A stretch of DNA of 64,000 bases from NCBI RefSeq assembly GCF_000020685.1, contig NC_012527.1, positions 86,001-150,000 on the forward strand, in the 5' to 3' direction. Shown piece after piece: positions 26,861 to 35,789 of this stretch. The translations under genes were made by a program, and so were the position numbers. Numbering within the stretch: position 1 is the stretch's first letter; each line of letters begins with the position of its first letter. The DNA is from Deinococcus deserti VCD115. GTDB lineage: Bacteria > Deinococcota > Deinococci > Deinococcales > Deinococcaceae. The notes beneath the pieces were generated by a model. It was given only the letters and a program-made list of their open reading frames with translations, did no database searches and was not told the origin of the DNA.

Positions 26861-27892
26861 TATTGCCGCAGCGTACTCCTCCTGAACCTAATCAGCAAGT
26901 CTGGAGCCTCGCAGCTGTGCGCAGGGCTACTGCCTCATTGCAAATGTCGTCTTGCGCGAGCTCAGTTGGGTGCGACTCGGAGGTGTGGCCGTCACACCAT
27001 CACGATCATCACGGTCCCAGTCGTACAGAAACGGAAGGCTACGACGCGGCTGGAGGATAAGCGGCGGATCCGTGCTGACCACACTTTCCTTCCACCTACC
27101 CAGCGCTCTGGGAACAGGGCCATAGGGCTTCTCTGGGTCAGGAAATCAGAGTGAGGTAGCTCTTGAGCACTTCCCTGCACGACTCTGCGAGAAGATGGCT
27201 GGGCAGCGCGGGGCAGATTTTTCTGGACCGCGCGTCCATTCGCTGGCACCACGCAGGGCTCTTGACACCGCGCTGGCGAGTAGCTTTCGTCTTCTGCTAG
27301 CCGCATCAGAAATTGGTGACATGAATTGGTCCAGTAAAGGTCGTCTTATAGCCTCACTGGGTCCGCGTCACTTTCGGCTCCTGGTCTCGAAGGAAATCCG
27401 CCTGCTCCTGCTCTGCACTGGACTGATGCCAGCGTAAACGGTGTGCGGGCGCGCTCTGTACCTGATCCCCGGTGGGGTCTGCCGCAGCGGGAACGCTCTG
27501 CTCACGAAGGCGAAGGAAGCGTGCGGACGAGCCTTCTTCTGAGGTCATGCAACTACCGTAGTCGTTCCACCTCGGCGCTGCTTTGGCCGAATCCAGAGTA
27601 TTGGGCAGACGTCATTGAGCGTTGCCTTGCCTGACGCCGCTGAAGTGGAGGCGAACACCCCGGAACGGTGATGCGGACTTTAGCGCAGAGGCGCATGCCC
27701 AGGACCTGGCAATCGTCTCCAAGCCCTATCACTCGTCCAGTTCGATACGCGTGGAGGTAACATTCGTATTTTCTGGCCAACTCTGGGCTCTATCTGTACT
27801 CTGCCACTTCTTTTCTGTGTCCGCTGCGGATTTAAGCTTGGTACTCCTCAAAACTAATTTCTGCTGTACAGGAGCTGGCTTTTTGATGCCCC
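26861..27892. other. About 1 kb without a recognisable gene
   Basis: Short open frames on both strands have poor codon patterns and no ribosome binding sites. I looked for transposase, toxin and regulator remnants in all frames and recognised none. The left end contains the operon promoter. Confidence 0.4.
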
Positions 27893-28267
27893 TCAGTGAT
27901 TTTGATGGAAAGTAAGCTGTGCGCCATCGGGTTGTCCATGTGTGCGGACTGTTACCACAATGATGACTGTGTACACGGCTATCACCAAAGCAGCGCCACG
28001 AGAAAATATCACCGCGTTGTGGTGATCACCCCATGCCATGGCGATATTGGGGGCATCATTGGCATATTCGGTTTGTACCCGGTGGAGTGTCTCCAGATAG
28101 CTGTGCGCGACCAGGGGGAAGTACACAGTGGTGAAGGCGTGCAGGAAGCGGAGAGGAAGGAAGCGTGCGGTTTTCGGTGAACGGATCTGCCAGACACGCA
28201 GGGTCAGCCAGGAGAAGGCCGCGACGCTGGCCGTGACGAGTACGGTCCCCATAAATTGCATGTCCAC
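27893..28267 (-). CDS. Small membrane protein, hypothetical
   Basis: 124 residues with three hydrophobic segments (about 7-24, 42-60 and 88-108) and a short polar tail. Codon use and the GTG/ATG-rich start region are compatible with a real gene, but there is no family I recognise and no obvious partner. Confidence 0.45.
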   Translation of the reverse strand: MDMQFMGTVLVTASVAAFSWLTLRVWQIRSPKTARFLPLRFLHAFTTVYFPLVAHSYLETLHRVQTEYANDAPNIAMAWGDHHNAVIFSRGAALVIAVYTVIIVVTVRTHGQPDGAQLTFHQNH

Positions 28268-28529
28268 ACCTCAGCCTAAAGGTGAGCGGGCCTATCAGCA
28301 ATCCACTTTTAATCAGCCGTTTTGGGCCTGGAACGAGCCAGCAAGCCTTGGTTACTCCCGGCACCAGTTCCGCTGTGCTTTGTGGCGCAGCTCGGTCTGA
28401 AAGAAGTCGCAGAGTACAGCTATAGGTAACCCGGAAATTCGGCGCTCAGATCGCGAGAGCTTTAATCAGTGATCTGCAAGAGCGGTTGTGAGAGTTCCCC
28501 AGTAGATGTGAGCTCCTGGATCGTCGTTT

Positions 28530-28949
28530 TTGAACGTTTCCAATGAAAATTTTGGAGAGATTGCGCACTTGACGTTGTTGGCGAAGAATCCGCAGGGTCC
28601 CATCGTGGACAGCTCCATATCGGACCTGGATGGGGTATGGGCACACGATCCTGAACGGGGATCATGCCCGTACCCTCCCGGCACGGCGCTGAATGGCCTG
28701 GTGATTTTCGCGCTGGTGCTGGATGAACTCCTGGACCTGAACGATCACGTGCAGATGCCGGAATTGCGTTTTTATCCAGTGGTTCCGTTGACAGTTGAAG
28801 AAATGGATTTCAAGCTCACGCTGGGCCTGGACGCGTTACTGGAACGCCTGGACAAGGGTGAGGTGAGAGAGCTGGTGGACACCCGAGCGTGGTTGCACCT
28901 CCACACAAGCCTTGGTGGAGGCGGAAGTAACGTTCGCAGCAGTAACTGA
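28530..28949 (+). CDS. Suppressor-of-fused-like domain protein, probably truncated
   Basis: The frame can begin no earlier than TTG 28530, because stops precede it. Its last 60 residues (LRFYPVVPLTVEEMDFKL, then GLDALLERLDKG and ELVDTRA) match the C-terminal signature of bacterial SUFU domains, which are often immunity proteins of polymorphic toxin systems. The 139-residue length is short for the domain (usually about 180), so the N-terminus seems lost. The neighbouring gene also looks damaged. No toxin gene is visible. Confidence 0.45.
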   Translation: MNVSNENFGEIAHLTLLAKNPQGPIVDSSISDLDGVWAHDPERGSCPYPPGTALNGLVIFALVLDELLDLNDHVQMPELRFYPVVPLTVEEMDFKLTLGLDALLERLDKGEVRELVDTRAWLHLHTSLGGGGSNVRSSN

Positions 28950-29041
28950 TCGAACGAAAACCCCCCACGCTGGAGTGAATCAGCAGGGAGGGTGTCGGGT
29001 GCGTGACGCCAGCCGGCCACGACCGACAAGGAGAGCAACCG

Positions 29042-29400
29042 ATGACGTCAGAGAAGAAGGGGTTGACTGGGATCCTCAAAAGATCAAGCCAGACGGCACG
29101 TATCGAGTGGCCATGTGGTTGACCTCTGAAGGCCAAAGATATTTCGACGTCGTCTCCGAAGATGATGACGATTTCCTTGAGCAGATCGACGAAGCATCTG
29201 TCTATTCGCCAATCGTTCCGAACTCCCTTCTGTCAGGCCGCAGATACGGAGATTTCATTCGACACCTCGTTATGGCGGGCGAGGCCAGCATCGTTATTGA
29301 CGCACATCTGATGTGGATGACCGGAGATGAGCCGGACGCTCGCGGCGAGGAGCGGTGCGTTACCTCTCGACCACCACTCAGGGCACCGCGGCAGATTGGC
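29042..29400 (+). pseudogene. Hypothetical cytoplasmic protein with a frameshift near its start
   Basis: ATG 29042 follows AAGGAGAGCAACCG and reads MTSEKKG, then the frame is lost. One base off, from 29062, a convincing coding frame reads VDWDPQKIKPDGTYRVAMW and continues through FDVVSEDDDDFLEQIDE and VYSPIVPNSLLSGRRYGDFIRH to about 29350. A one-base loss in the G run at 29059-29062 would explain it. The acidic, SUFU-adjacent protein could be a second immunity-type gene. The true end is unclear because a further frame change may occur near 29355. Confidence 0.45.
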
Positions 29401-29551
29401 CAGTCAAGGACACCCCGCCAGTTTCTGGCCCTTTGCGCGGTCAAAGGCCCCGCGTCTGCTCAAATAGGTCGTGGTCCAGCTCCAACCGCAACAGAGCCGG
29501 TACGGAGGATCTACAGACGGAATGCAATCCCGACTCCACCAAAAAAGGCCA

Positions 29552-29959
29552 TTAAAGCTTCCGGCTTCGGCTGACGGTCAGAGTCCACAGCGTCAGTCCC
29601 GCCAGCAGTACAAGAGACAGGTCTTTCCAGGCATGGTTGGTGTCCAGCAGATGACTGAGTGAGCCGCTGATCTGCCAATGGTCATACATGTGATTCAGCG
29701 CGTGCCATAGCGAAGCCGCAGCACCTATGACCACAACAGGGCCGAGTGCCCGGACCTGACGGGCGGCCACCAAAAGAATGCCTCCAAGGGCAGCACTGAA
29801 AATTCCTGCGTCGCCGGCAAAATGACGGTTGAACGGAGCGAATGGCGCCAGATGCGTGTAGAACCATTCGGGAACCACAGCGAGGGTGAGGCCTGTCAGC
29901 AGCAGCACGAGACCGTTCAGAGCGACGACCACGCTCAGAAACCGCTCCTGCCTGCTCAT
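29552..29959 (-). CDS. Small integral membrane protein in the TetR/AhpD operon
   Basis: 135 residues with four predicted membrane helices (about 8-28, 48-66, 72-90 and 112-128). It begins MSRQERFL, and its start overlaps the upstream stop by 4 bases (ATGA). It lies third in the unit TetR, AhpD-like, membrane protein. The family resembles small DUF4345-like or DoxX-like membrane proteins, though I would not name it firmly. Confidence 0.7.
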   Translation of the reverse strand: MSRQERFLSVVVALNGLVLLLTGLTLAVVPEWFYTHLAPFAPFNRHFAGDAGIFSAALGGILLVAARQVRALGPVVVIGAAASLWHALNHMYDHWQISGSLSHLLDTNHAWKDLSLVLLAGLTLWTLTVSRSRKL

Positions 29960-30507
29960 GGCTGCCGATCTGGCAGGGCGCAGAAGCCCTGACTCTCGAT
30001 GTTCAGTGGTCCCGTCAGCCGGTTAAAGAAGTTTTCGGTGGCGACAGCTACGGTCAGCTCGATGATTTCGCGTTCTGAGTAGAAACTGCTCAGCGTGGCG
30101 TACGTCTCGTCGCTCACTTTTGCTGTGACCTGCGTCGCTTCCCACGCGTACTCCAGCGCTGCTCGTTCAGCAGGACTGTACTCAGGCCGCTCACGGAATG
30201 CCAGGACCCACTGCAGTTTGCTGGTGTCCAGGCCCTTGTCCCGCGCGACCCGCTGGCCCAGATCAATACAGAACGCGCACCCGTTGAGCTGAGCCACCAG
30301 GTGGGACACGAGGGCTTTCGTCGTGGGATTCAGTTTCGTTGAGCCATTGCCGTAAATGCCTGCCATAAACAGATACGGCACCGGATATGCGGGGTGATGG
30401 CTGAGAAGCGCGACAGTCGGAAACGGCTTTCCGAACCGCCAGGTCAGCGCGCGGGAAGCCAACCTGGCCATCCAGGGCAGACGTGATGGAGCAGTGACGC
30501 GGGACAT
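29956..30507 (-). CDS. Carboxymuconolactone decarboxylase/AhpD-like protein
   Basis: 183 residues with the AhpD-type redox motif NGCAFCID (Cys77 and Cys80) followed by a helical core including SEREIIELTVAVATENFFNRL, as in alkylhydroperoxidase-like proteins. Such proteins reduce peroxides or serve as thiol oxidoreductases. It lies between a TetR regulator and a small membrane protein in one minus-strand operon, likely an inducible stress response. Confidence 0.88.
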   Translation of the reverse strand: MSRVTAPSRLPWMARLASRALTWRFGKPFPTVALLSHHPAYPVPYLFMAGIYGNGSTKLNPTTKALVSHLVAQLNGCAFCIDLGQRVARDKGLDTSKLQWVLAFRERPEYSPAERAALEYAWEATQVTAKVSDETYATLSSFYSEREIIELTVAVATENFFNRLTGPLNIESQGFCALPDRQP

Positions 30508-30527
30508 GCAATGAACCTCCTGAAGGA

Positions 30528-31151
30528 TCAGCGAGAGGCGGAAAGCAGCAGACGTTTCAGGTGGGAGCGGCGCTCGGTCTGGAATTCAGGGTCGTCCACG
30601 TTGAGGTTCAGAGCTGCTGCGAGCGTCTGCCCGAAGATCAGGTGGGCGTAGCAGACGCCCAGCACGGACAGCACCATCTGCCGTACGTCCTCCTGCTCCA
30701 GTGCACCGTCACGCAATACGGCATCAACAGCATGTACAGCAGTCGCCACCGCGACGTGATGGGCCTGAACTTCATTGATCAGCGTATTTCCCTGAAGTTC
30801 GGACCATTGCACCAGACGCAGAAACTCTGGGTGTGCGGCGTGGAAGTCCAGGGTGACATCCACCAGTGCAGCAATCAGCGTTGCGCGGTCTGGCTGCTGC
30901 CCAGCGAGCTGAAACGCGGTCGGAGCAATTTGTGCAGCCAGCTGGTTTTGTTCTTCCAGCACTGCTTTCCACAGGCCTGCCTTCGAACGAAAAAAATAGC
31001 TGGGCGTGGCACGGGCTACACCCGCAGCGTCCGCGATCTGCTGGAGCCCTGTGGCGGCATAGCCAGATTCGGCGAACAGCTGTGTAGCGGCGCGAAGAAT
31101 TGCTTCTCTGGTGCGCTGGGCGTCCCGAGGACGAGCTTCGATGTGTTCCAA
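30528..31151 (-). CDS. TetR-family transcriptional regulator
   Basis: 207 residues. Residues about 12-58 form the TetR DNA-binding domain (TREAILRAATQLFAESGYAATGLQQIADAAGVARATPSYFF). The rest is a helical ligand-binding domain. The TTG start is preceded by GGAGG with a 7-base spacer. A palindromic operator lies upstream, so autoregulation of this gene and of the AhpD-like and membrane genes behind it is likely. Confidence 0.92.
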   Translation of the reverse strand: MEHIEARPRDAQRTREAILRAATQLFAESGYAATGLQQIADAAGVARATPSYFFRSKAGLWKAVLEEQNQLAAQIAPTAFQLAGQQPDRATLIAALVDVTLDFHAAHPEFLRLVQWSELQGNTLINEVQAHHVAVATAVHAVDAVLRDGALEQEDVRQMVLSVLGVCYAHLIFGQTLAAALNLNVDDPEFQTERRSHLKRLLLSASR

Positions 31152-31167
31152 GAGAGCTCCCTCCTAG

Positions 31168-31183
31168 CTGAGCGTTCGTTCAG
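31168..31183. promoter_or_regulatory. Likely TetR operator
   Basis: CTGAgCGTTCGTTCAG, an imperfect palindrome 16 bases upstream of the tetR start, has the TGAACG/CGTTCA half-sites common for this family. Confidence 0.55.
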
Positions 31184-31189
31184 TTTAAA

Positions 31190-31745
31190 TGGCACTAAAG
31201 GGACAATTGACTCGGTCCGTGCTTTCTGGGGGACCCTGTGCGAACAAGACATGCATTCCACAGTCATTCAACGATGCCTCGGCCGACCCTGTCGTATGAA
31301 GCACCCAGGTTCAGTTGAGCCCGGCATGAGATCTGCTGAGGATTTCACTGGTTGCGAGGTGTAAAGGTCTACGGCAATCTGGAAAGACTGCTCGCACTGC
31401 TCGGCACACACAGCTTGTGCCCTTCTGATGGCCTCATCACGTTCCATAGCCGCCTCGATTCGTATTCTTTCCGCTGCTCCCAGAAGGGTGGACAGGGCCC
31501 TTTGATCGCTGAGATCAACGGCGTGTTTCTGGGTGGAAGGAACCGTCAACTCAACGATAAATTTCCTGTTGGAGGTATAAGACCGTGCGGTGCCTCGTAT
31601 ACCGACCTGAAGGTGGCCACCTTCAGGTCGAGGCGGGCTTCGGCCAGATGATTAAATTTGCGGGTAAGGGATACGACTCGGTCTGCTGAACCTGAGAGCG
31701 TGTGTATCCTGTCCGCTGTGCCGGACATTTCCCCGTTGGAGTCCC
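31190..31745. other. Mostly gene-free stretch with a palindrome
   Basis: A 93-codon minus-strand frame at 31268-31549 (helical, Ala/Glu-rich, TTG start) is possible but unsupported by a ribosome binding site. The region also holds the 28-bp palindrome at 31603. Confidence 0.35.
31603..31630. repeat. Perfect 28-bp palindrome
   Basis: CGACCTGAAGGTGG is followed directly by its reverse complement with no loop. It could be a bidirectional terminator, a cruciform or a dimeric-protein site. It does not look like a terminator because no T tract flanks it. Confidence 0.7.
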
Positions 31746-31833
31746 ATGGCCAGCCCTTTTCTGCCTGACGCCTTCACCTTCGATAGCCCGGCGCGCTTCC
31801 TCCGCTTTCCGGCACCTGGGATCAGCCTACAGA
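31746..31833 (+). pseudogene. N-terminal fragment of a gene cut by an IS remnant
   Basis: ATG 31746 with TTGGAG upstream reads MASPFLPDAFTFDSPARFLR and then FPAPG before the sequence becomes that of the transposase remnant (end of the IS near 31831-31836). The product is not recognisable from so few residues. Confidence 0.4.
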
Positions 31834-32030
31834 TCATCCGCAAATTTGGCGGAGCAGGATGATGGAGTAGGCCAGTTGAACCGTCCCCAGGAAGTTCTGA
31901 GCCGTGACTTCATTCTGTGTCCGTACTCGTCGAAAGCTCTGAAATCTTGCAATGGTCCGTTCGACCTCTCAGGGCCGCTTGTGGCGGCGTAGTGGTCTGC
32001 CATCCCGCGTCTTTCGTTGATTGTGCCGGT
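31834..32030 (-). mobile_element. IS5-type transposase C-terminal remnant
   Basis: On the minus strand, PLRRHKRP, a TGA codon (31971-31969), then EVERTIARFQSFRRVRTQNE and NFLGTVQLAYSIILLRQICG to a stop at 31834. The VERT...F..FRR and LAYSIILLR motifs mark the C-terminus of IS5-family DDE transposases, the Glu of EVERT being the last catalytic residue. Trp stands at the TGA position in relatives (WxVERT). The N-terminal two thirds are missing, so this is a dead fragment. Confidence 0.75.
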
Positions 32031-32259
32031 TCGCTGCAATCATCAGGTTGACGGGGACGACCACGCCTGGTGCGCGTGACGGGCCTTGGGAGACGTCGCG
32101 CCAGAACGGTTCATTGCTGAGCGGTGAGGCGCCTCTTGGGGCGGCACACTGTCACCGAACTTCCGGATCACTTCTAAGCTCTCGAAAGCTCCGCGTTGTC
32201 CTGGTTATCCGTGCTCGTCCCTTGATGCAGCTGTACATGGGGTCTGGTAATACAGGTAA
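32031..32259. other. Short gap with no gene seen
   Basis: Possibly further remnant IS sequence. I recognise nothing definite between the transposase fragment and the terminator. Confidence 0.3.
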
Positions 32260-32283
32260 GGTGCGGACGAAGCCGTCCGCACC
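32260..32283 (-). terminator. Terminator of the subtilase operon
   Basis: Perfect 10-bp stem GGTGCGGACG / CGTCCGCACC with a 4-base loop, 24 bases past the stop of the second subtilase. Confidence 0.75.
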
Positions 32284-32306
32284 CTTGAATACCTGCGTTG
32301 GAGACC

Positions 32307-33494
32307 TTACTTAATCCTGTTGAGGAACGCTTCGGCGTCGAGCAGACCGAAGCCGAGGGTCTTCTTGCCTAGCAGGCGCAGCAGGTCCTGGTTCTCGATA
32401 TCGACATTCTTCTGTGAGAGCCGCAGCTTCTCGGTCAGCTGACCGGCATTGTCGGCGCTGTACCCTTCTCCGAGGGCCAGGGCCAGGACACCTGAGACGA
32501 CGGGCGTGGCGAACGACGTGCCTTTCACAGCCCTCATCTCGCCGTTGGGGAAGGTCGTGACGATGTCTGTCGCGGGTGCCATGACTTCCAGGCCGTCGCC
32601 GAAGTTGGAGTAGCGCGACTTCCGGTTGTCGAGCTCAATGCCGCCCACCGACAGCGAGAGGAAGCCCGGGATGTTGGTCTGAGCTGACTTTGCGGCGGGG
32701 AACTGCACAGGGTTCAGGCCCTGGTTCCCGGCAGCCATGATCACGTACGCGCCGTTGTTGGTGGCGTACTCAATGGATTTGGAGATGCTGCTGTCCTTGT
32801 CGGTGACGGCGCTGACGTTGATGACTTTGGCGCCCTGATTCACCGCGTGAATGATGGCGTTGCCGATGGTAGTGGAATTGCCTTCGCCGTTAGAACCCAT
32901 CACGCGGATCGGCAGGATCCTGGCGTTGGGCGCCACCTGCAGGATGATGCCCGCCACCGCGGTGCCGTGCCCGTAGGCTCTGTCGGCCGTGGTGCCTTCC
33001 TCGCTGGGATCGAGGTCCGTGCGGCCGCCAACGAAGTCACGCCAGGTGGTGTTCGGCGTGAGGGTGCCGGAGAAGGCCGGGTGTTTGAGGTCGATGCCGG
33101 TGTCGATCACGGCGACGATGACGTCCTTCCCGAGGTTGGGTGCAAGGGTCTGCGCGCCGGCGAGGCGGATCTGGTGCCATTCGTTGACGTTATTGTGCAG
33201 CGGGTTGGGCGTGCCATCAGCGAAAGTGGCGGCCCAGGCACCAAACGATCCACTGGCCCACGCACCGAACGATCCAACGGCCCAGACGCCGAACGAACCG
33301 CTGGCCCACGCACCGAAGGAGCCTGCAGTTTCGGACAAGACCATTTTGGTGTCGGTGAAGTTGGTCGTGCTGATCTGGTTGGCTTGGGCGGAGAGGTGAG
33401 GTGTGGAGGCGCTGGGTTCAGCTGTCGTCCCGCACGCGGCCAGCAGGGCGGTTAAACCGGCCAGCAGGTAGGTCTGTCCAATGAGGCGTCTCAT
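32307..33494 (-). CDS. S8 subtilisin-like protease, lipoprotein, with GSFGAWA repeats
   Basis: 395 residues. A lipobox LLAAC (Cys21) follows the signal peptide. Residues 57-88 are four 8-residue repeats (GSFGAWAS-like). The catalytic domain has Asp131 (VIDTGID), His176 (GHGTAVAG), oxyanion Asn257 (AAGN) and Ser327 (GTSFATP), all intact. It is therefore a probable active serine protease tethered to the cell surface. It is encoded 12 bases after a paralogous protease gene, likely in one mRNA with the terminator at 32260. The short prepeptide lacks an obvious inhibitor-type propeptide domain. Confidence 0.93.
   Translation of the reverse strand: MRRLIGQTYLLAGLTALLAACGTTAEPSASTPHLSAQANQISTTNFTDTKMVLSETAGSFGAWASGSFGVWAVGSFGAWASGSFGAWAATFADGTPNPLHNNVNEWHQIRLAGAQTLAPNLGKDVIVAVIDTGIDLKHPAFSGTLTPNTTWRDFVGGRTDLDPSEEGTTADRAYGHGTAVAGIILQVAPNARILPIRVMGSNGEGNSTTIGNAIIHAVNQGAKVINVSAVTDKDSSISKSIEYATNNGAYVIMAAGNQGLNPVQFPAAKSAQTNIPGFLSLSVGGIELDNRKSRYSNFGDGLEVMAPATDIVTTFPNGEMRAVKGTSFATPVVSGVLALALGEGYSADNAGQLTEKLRLSQKNVDIENQDLLRLLGKKTLGFGLLDAEAFLNRIK
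33231..33326 (-). repeat. Four 24-bp tandem repeats coding GSFGAWAS-like units
   Basis: Units begin at 33231, 33255, 33279 and 33303, differ at a few positions, and encode the Gly/Trp repeat between the lipid anchor and the catalytic domain. Confidence 0.85.
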
Positions 33495-33506
33495 GATCAG
33501 TGCTCC

Positions 33507-34862
33507 TTAGCGGTAGAGATCAGCGAACTTGAACGCGTTCAGCGTGCCCTTGCCCAGCTGCGTCCCGTAGGTGGGATCCGTGGACGGTGTGGCGGTAGCG
33601 GCCATGTTGTTCAGGAAGACCTTGAGGTTGTCGTCATTTCTGATGGGAACGCCTGTGGAAAGCACCAGCGCTGCGGTGGCGGCAACGATCGGGGTCGCGA
33701 AGGAGGTGCCGGAGGCGGCCACCACACGGTTGCCGGGGAAGGCCGTGAGGATCCGCTCGCCGGGGGCGGTGAACTCCAGGTTGGCGCCGTAGGTGCTGAA
33801 GCTGGACTTATGGGTCAGCAGGTTGACGCTGCCGATCCCGATGCTGCCGTTGCCGAGACCGTTCGTGTCCTGTGAGCGCGCGGCTGGATACAGAACGTTG
33901 GCATCCCCGGTGTTGCCCGCAGCAAAAAAGACAGCGACCTCTTTGCTCACGGCGGTTCTGATGGCCTGGTTGACGGCGGTGGAGTCGCTGGTGCTGCCCA
34001 GGCTCAGGTTGATGACCTGGGCACCCGAAGCGACCGCGTAGTGAATCGCGGAGGCGATAGTGGCGGTATCACCGCCGCCGGTTGCGTCCAGCACGCGGAT
34101 AGGCAGGATGGTGGCGTTCGGGGCGATCTGGGTGATGATGCCCGCCACGGCCGTGCCGTGCCCATAGGCGGCAGAGAAGGTGCCGTCGGTGTTGAGGTTG
34201 ACTTCCTGCGGCACATTGTCGCCGTCGAGGTAGTCCTTGGCGTAGGCGGTATCGATTTTGCCGGTGAAGGCGGGGTGATTCATGTCGATGCCGGTGTCGA
34301 TCACCGCGACCTTGACGCCCTTACCCAGTTCGGGAATCAGGGCCTGGGCACCGCCGATGCCGGCAAAGTCCCAGGTGGGGATGTTCTTGGTGAAGGTGGT
34401 GGCAGTGCTGGTGGTGCCGCTGCTCCAGGCGTTGTAGCCGCTGGACCAGGCGTTGTAGCCACTGCTCCAGGCGTTGTACCCGCTGCTCCAGGCGTTGTAG
34501 CCCTGAGCAGTAACCCCGGCACTGAATTTGCGCTCGTTGAGCTCGACGGCGAGAGCGCTGTCATAGGGGCCCTTGCTCAACGTGTTGTTTGCGACGGTCG
34601 CGGTGCCGGCGGTGACGTCACGGGTGAGGACGATGCCGGAGTACAGTTTTTCCAGGTTGGCAGTTGAGGTTTTGGCCGGAACGCCCACAAGATCGTGCAG
34701 GTACTTGAAGGTACTGGGGTTGGCGCTCTTGACGGCCTGTGGCTGTAGGGTCGCGTCGGGGCTGCTGGGTGTCACCGAGTTGCAGCCTGCCAGCAGGAGT
34801 GCAGTCAGCAGGGCGAGAGTGTGGGGTGACCTATTGGGTCCGCGTTTCAGAATTTCCATCAT
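33507..34862 (-). CDS. S8 subtilisin-like protease, lipoprotein, with GYNAWSS repeats
   Basis: The start at 34862 (MMEILKRG) follows AGGAG; a longer frame to 34985 is not needed. The 451 residues have a lipobox LLLAGC (Cys27), a propeptide-like region (about 30-118), four exact 7-residue GYNAWSS repeats (121-148), then the S8 domain with Asp189, His235, Asn317 and Ser387. It is a close relative of the next protease gene, with the same architecture but different repeat sequence. Both are probably anchored surface proteases that process or scavenge extracellular protein. Confidence 0.93.
   Translation of the reverse strand: MMEILKRGPNRSPHTLALLTALLLAGCNSVTPSSPDATLQPQAVKSANPSTFKYLHDLVGVPAKTSTANLEKLYSGIVLTRDVTAGTATVANNTLSKGPYDSALAVELNERKFSAGVTAQGYNAWSSGYNAWSSGYNAWSSGYNAWSSGTTSTATTFTKNIPTWDFAGIGGAQALIPELGKGVKVAVIDTGIDMNHPAFTGKIDTAYAKDYLDGDNVPQEVNLNTDGTFSAAYGHGTAVAGIITQIAPNATILPIRVLDATGGGDTATIASAIHYAVASGAQVINLSLGSTSDSTAVNQAIRTAVSKEVAVFFAAGNTGDANVLYPAARSQDTNGLGNGSIGIGSVNLLTHKSSFSTYGANLEFTAPGERILTAFPGNRVVAASGTSFATPIVAATAALVLSTGVPIRNDDNLKVFLNNMAATATPSTDPTYGTQLGKGTLNAFKFADLYR
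34417..34500 (-). repeat. Four 21-bp tandem repeats coding GYNAWSS
   Basis: Units start at 34417, 34438, 34459 and 34480. The DNA copies differ by synonymous and near-synonymous changes while the peptide stays identical, which suggests selection on the peptide. Confidence 0.85.
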
Positions 34863-35672
34863 TGCTCTCCTTTCCAGGGCGCGTACAGCAAGCGCACAGC
34901 CGGGGGTCCGGAGCCACGACTGTAAGAGCCTTATGTGTACGCCCTGTGAACATCGGAAACTCTTAAAATGAACTAAAGCGGACATTTCTATCTAATGAAG
35001 ACCTGCCTAGAGCACAGGTACAAGTAAAAATGAGCTTATGAGTATAAGAGTGCAAAATTGCCTGCTACCATCTCCTGATTTACGTGTTGATTTCCCGTGA
35101 TAGTCGTTCAGAACTGCTCCTCAAAAAGATTGCCAGGGCGTCCGGTAATCTATAAATTTACGTTCAGATCAGTAAGCATTCCAAGCATCTTAGACATCTC
35201 TCAGAGTTTGCTCACAAGGTGTGAAGCTGTCATCCAACAAACACAGAGGAAAATTTCAGAAACGTCTGCGGAATAAAGCATGAGAAAAACAGAGTATGTG
35301 AAGTACAAGTCCAATGGTTCACGGGGTGTCGCATTTCAAAAGGGCCGATCTTGAATGATTACAAGGAGGTATGGGCTTTAGGCTCGCTTGGTTCTGGCTA
35401 TCAAACCCAGCACCTCAGGCATTTTTCCAAGTCTGCCGCTAAATTGATATGACCGAATTGGGTGTAAGAGCCTAACGCTCCTCATTTCCTGGTGATCACT
35501 GTGTCAGGCGGATGTGGGCTACCACCGCTGCGAATCGACGCACAAATCAACAAGCGACCCCTCTACATCAATTAAACACTCCTCGAAACTCCTACGTCAT
35601 TGAGGCGTGGCTTCCTCCGACCGCCGCACCTCCGGCATATTAAATCTGTAACGCTGCTCTACACGAATAGAA
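34863..35672. other. AT-rich gene-free stretch upstream of the subtilases
   Basis: About 800 bases clearly richer in A+T than the neighbours, with the operon promoter at its left end. No gene or remnant is recognised in either strand. Confidence 0.5.
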
Positions 35673-35693
35673 GGAACCCACTCTCGGGGTTCC
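35673..35693 (-). terminator. Hairpin after the acetyltransferase remnant
   Basis: GGAACCC / GGGTTCC stem with a 7-base loop, inside the tail of the remnant frame, likely the original terminator. Confidence 0.45.
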
Positions 35694-35789
35694 TCCTGTT
35701 TGAGGTTGCGCGCGGTTTGGGTCAACAAGAACTTCGGGCTGCTGAGCTGGAACGTGACCGTACTGTCAAGGCACAAACTTCTTTCGGTC

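Noticed and set aside
33231..34500. Tandem repeats considered as CRISPR-like
   Set aside because: Units are in frame, adjacent without spacers and inside protease genes.
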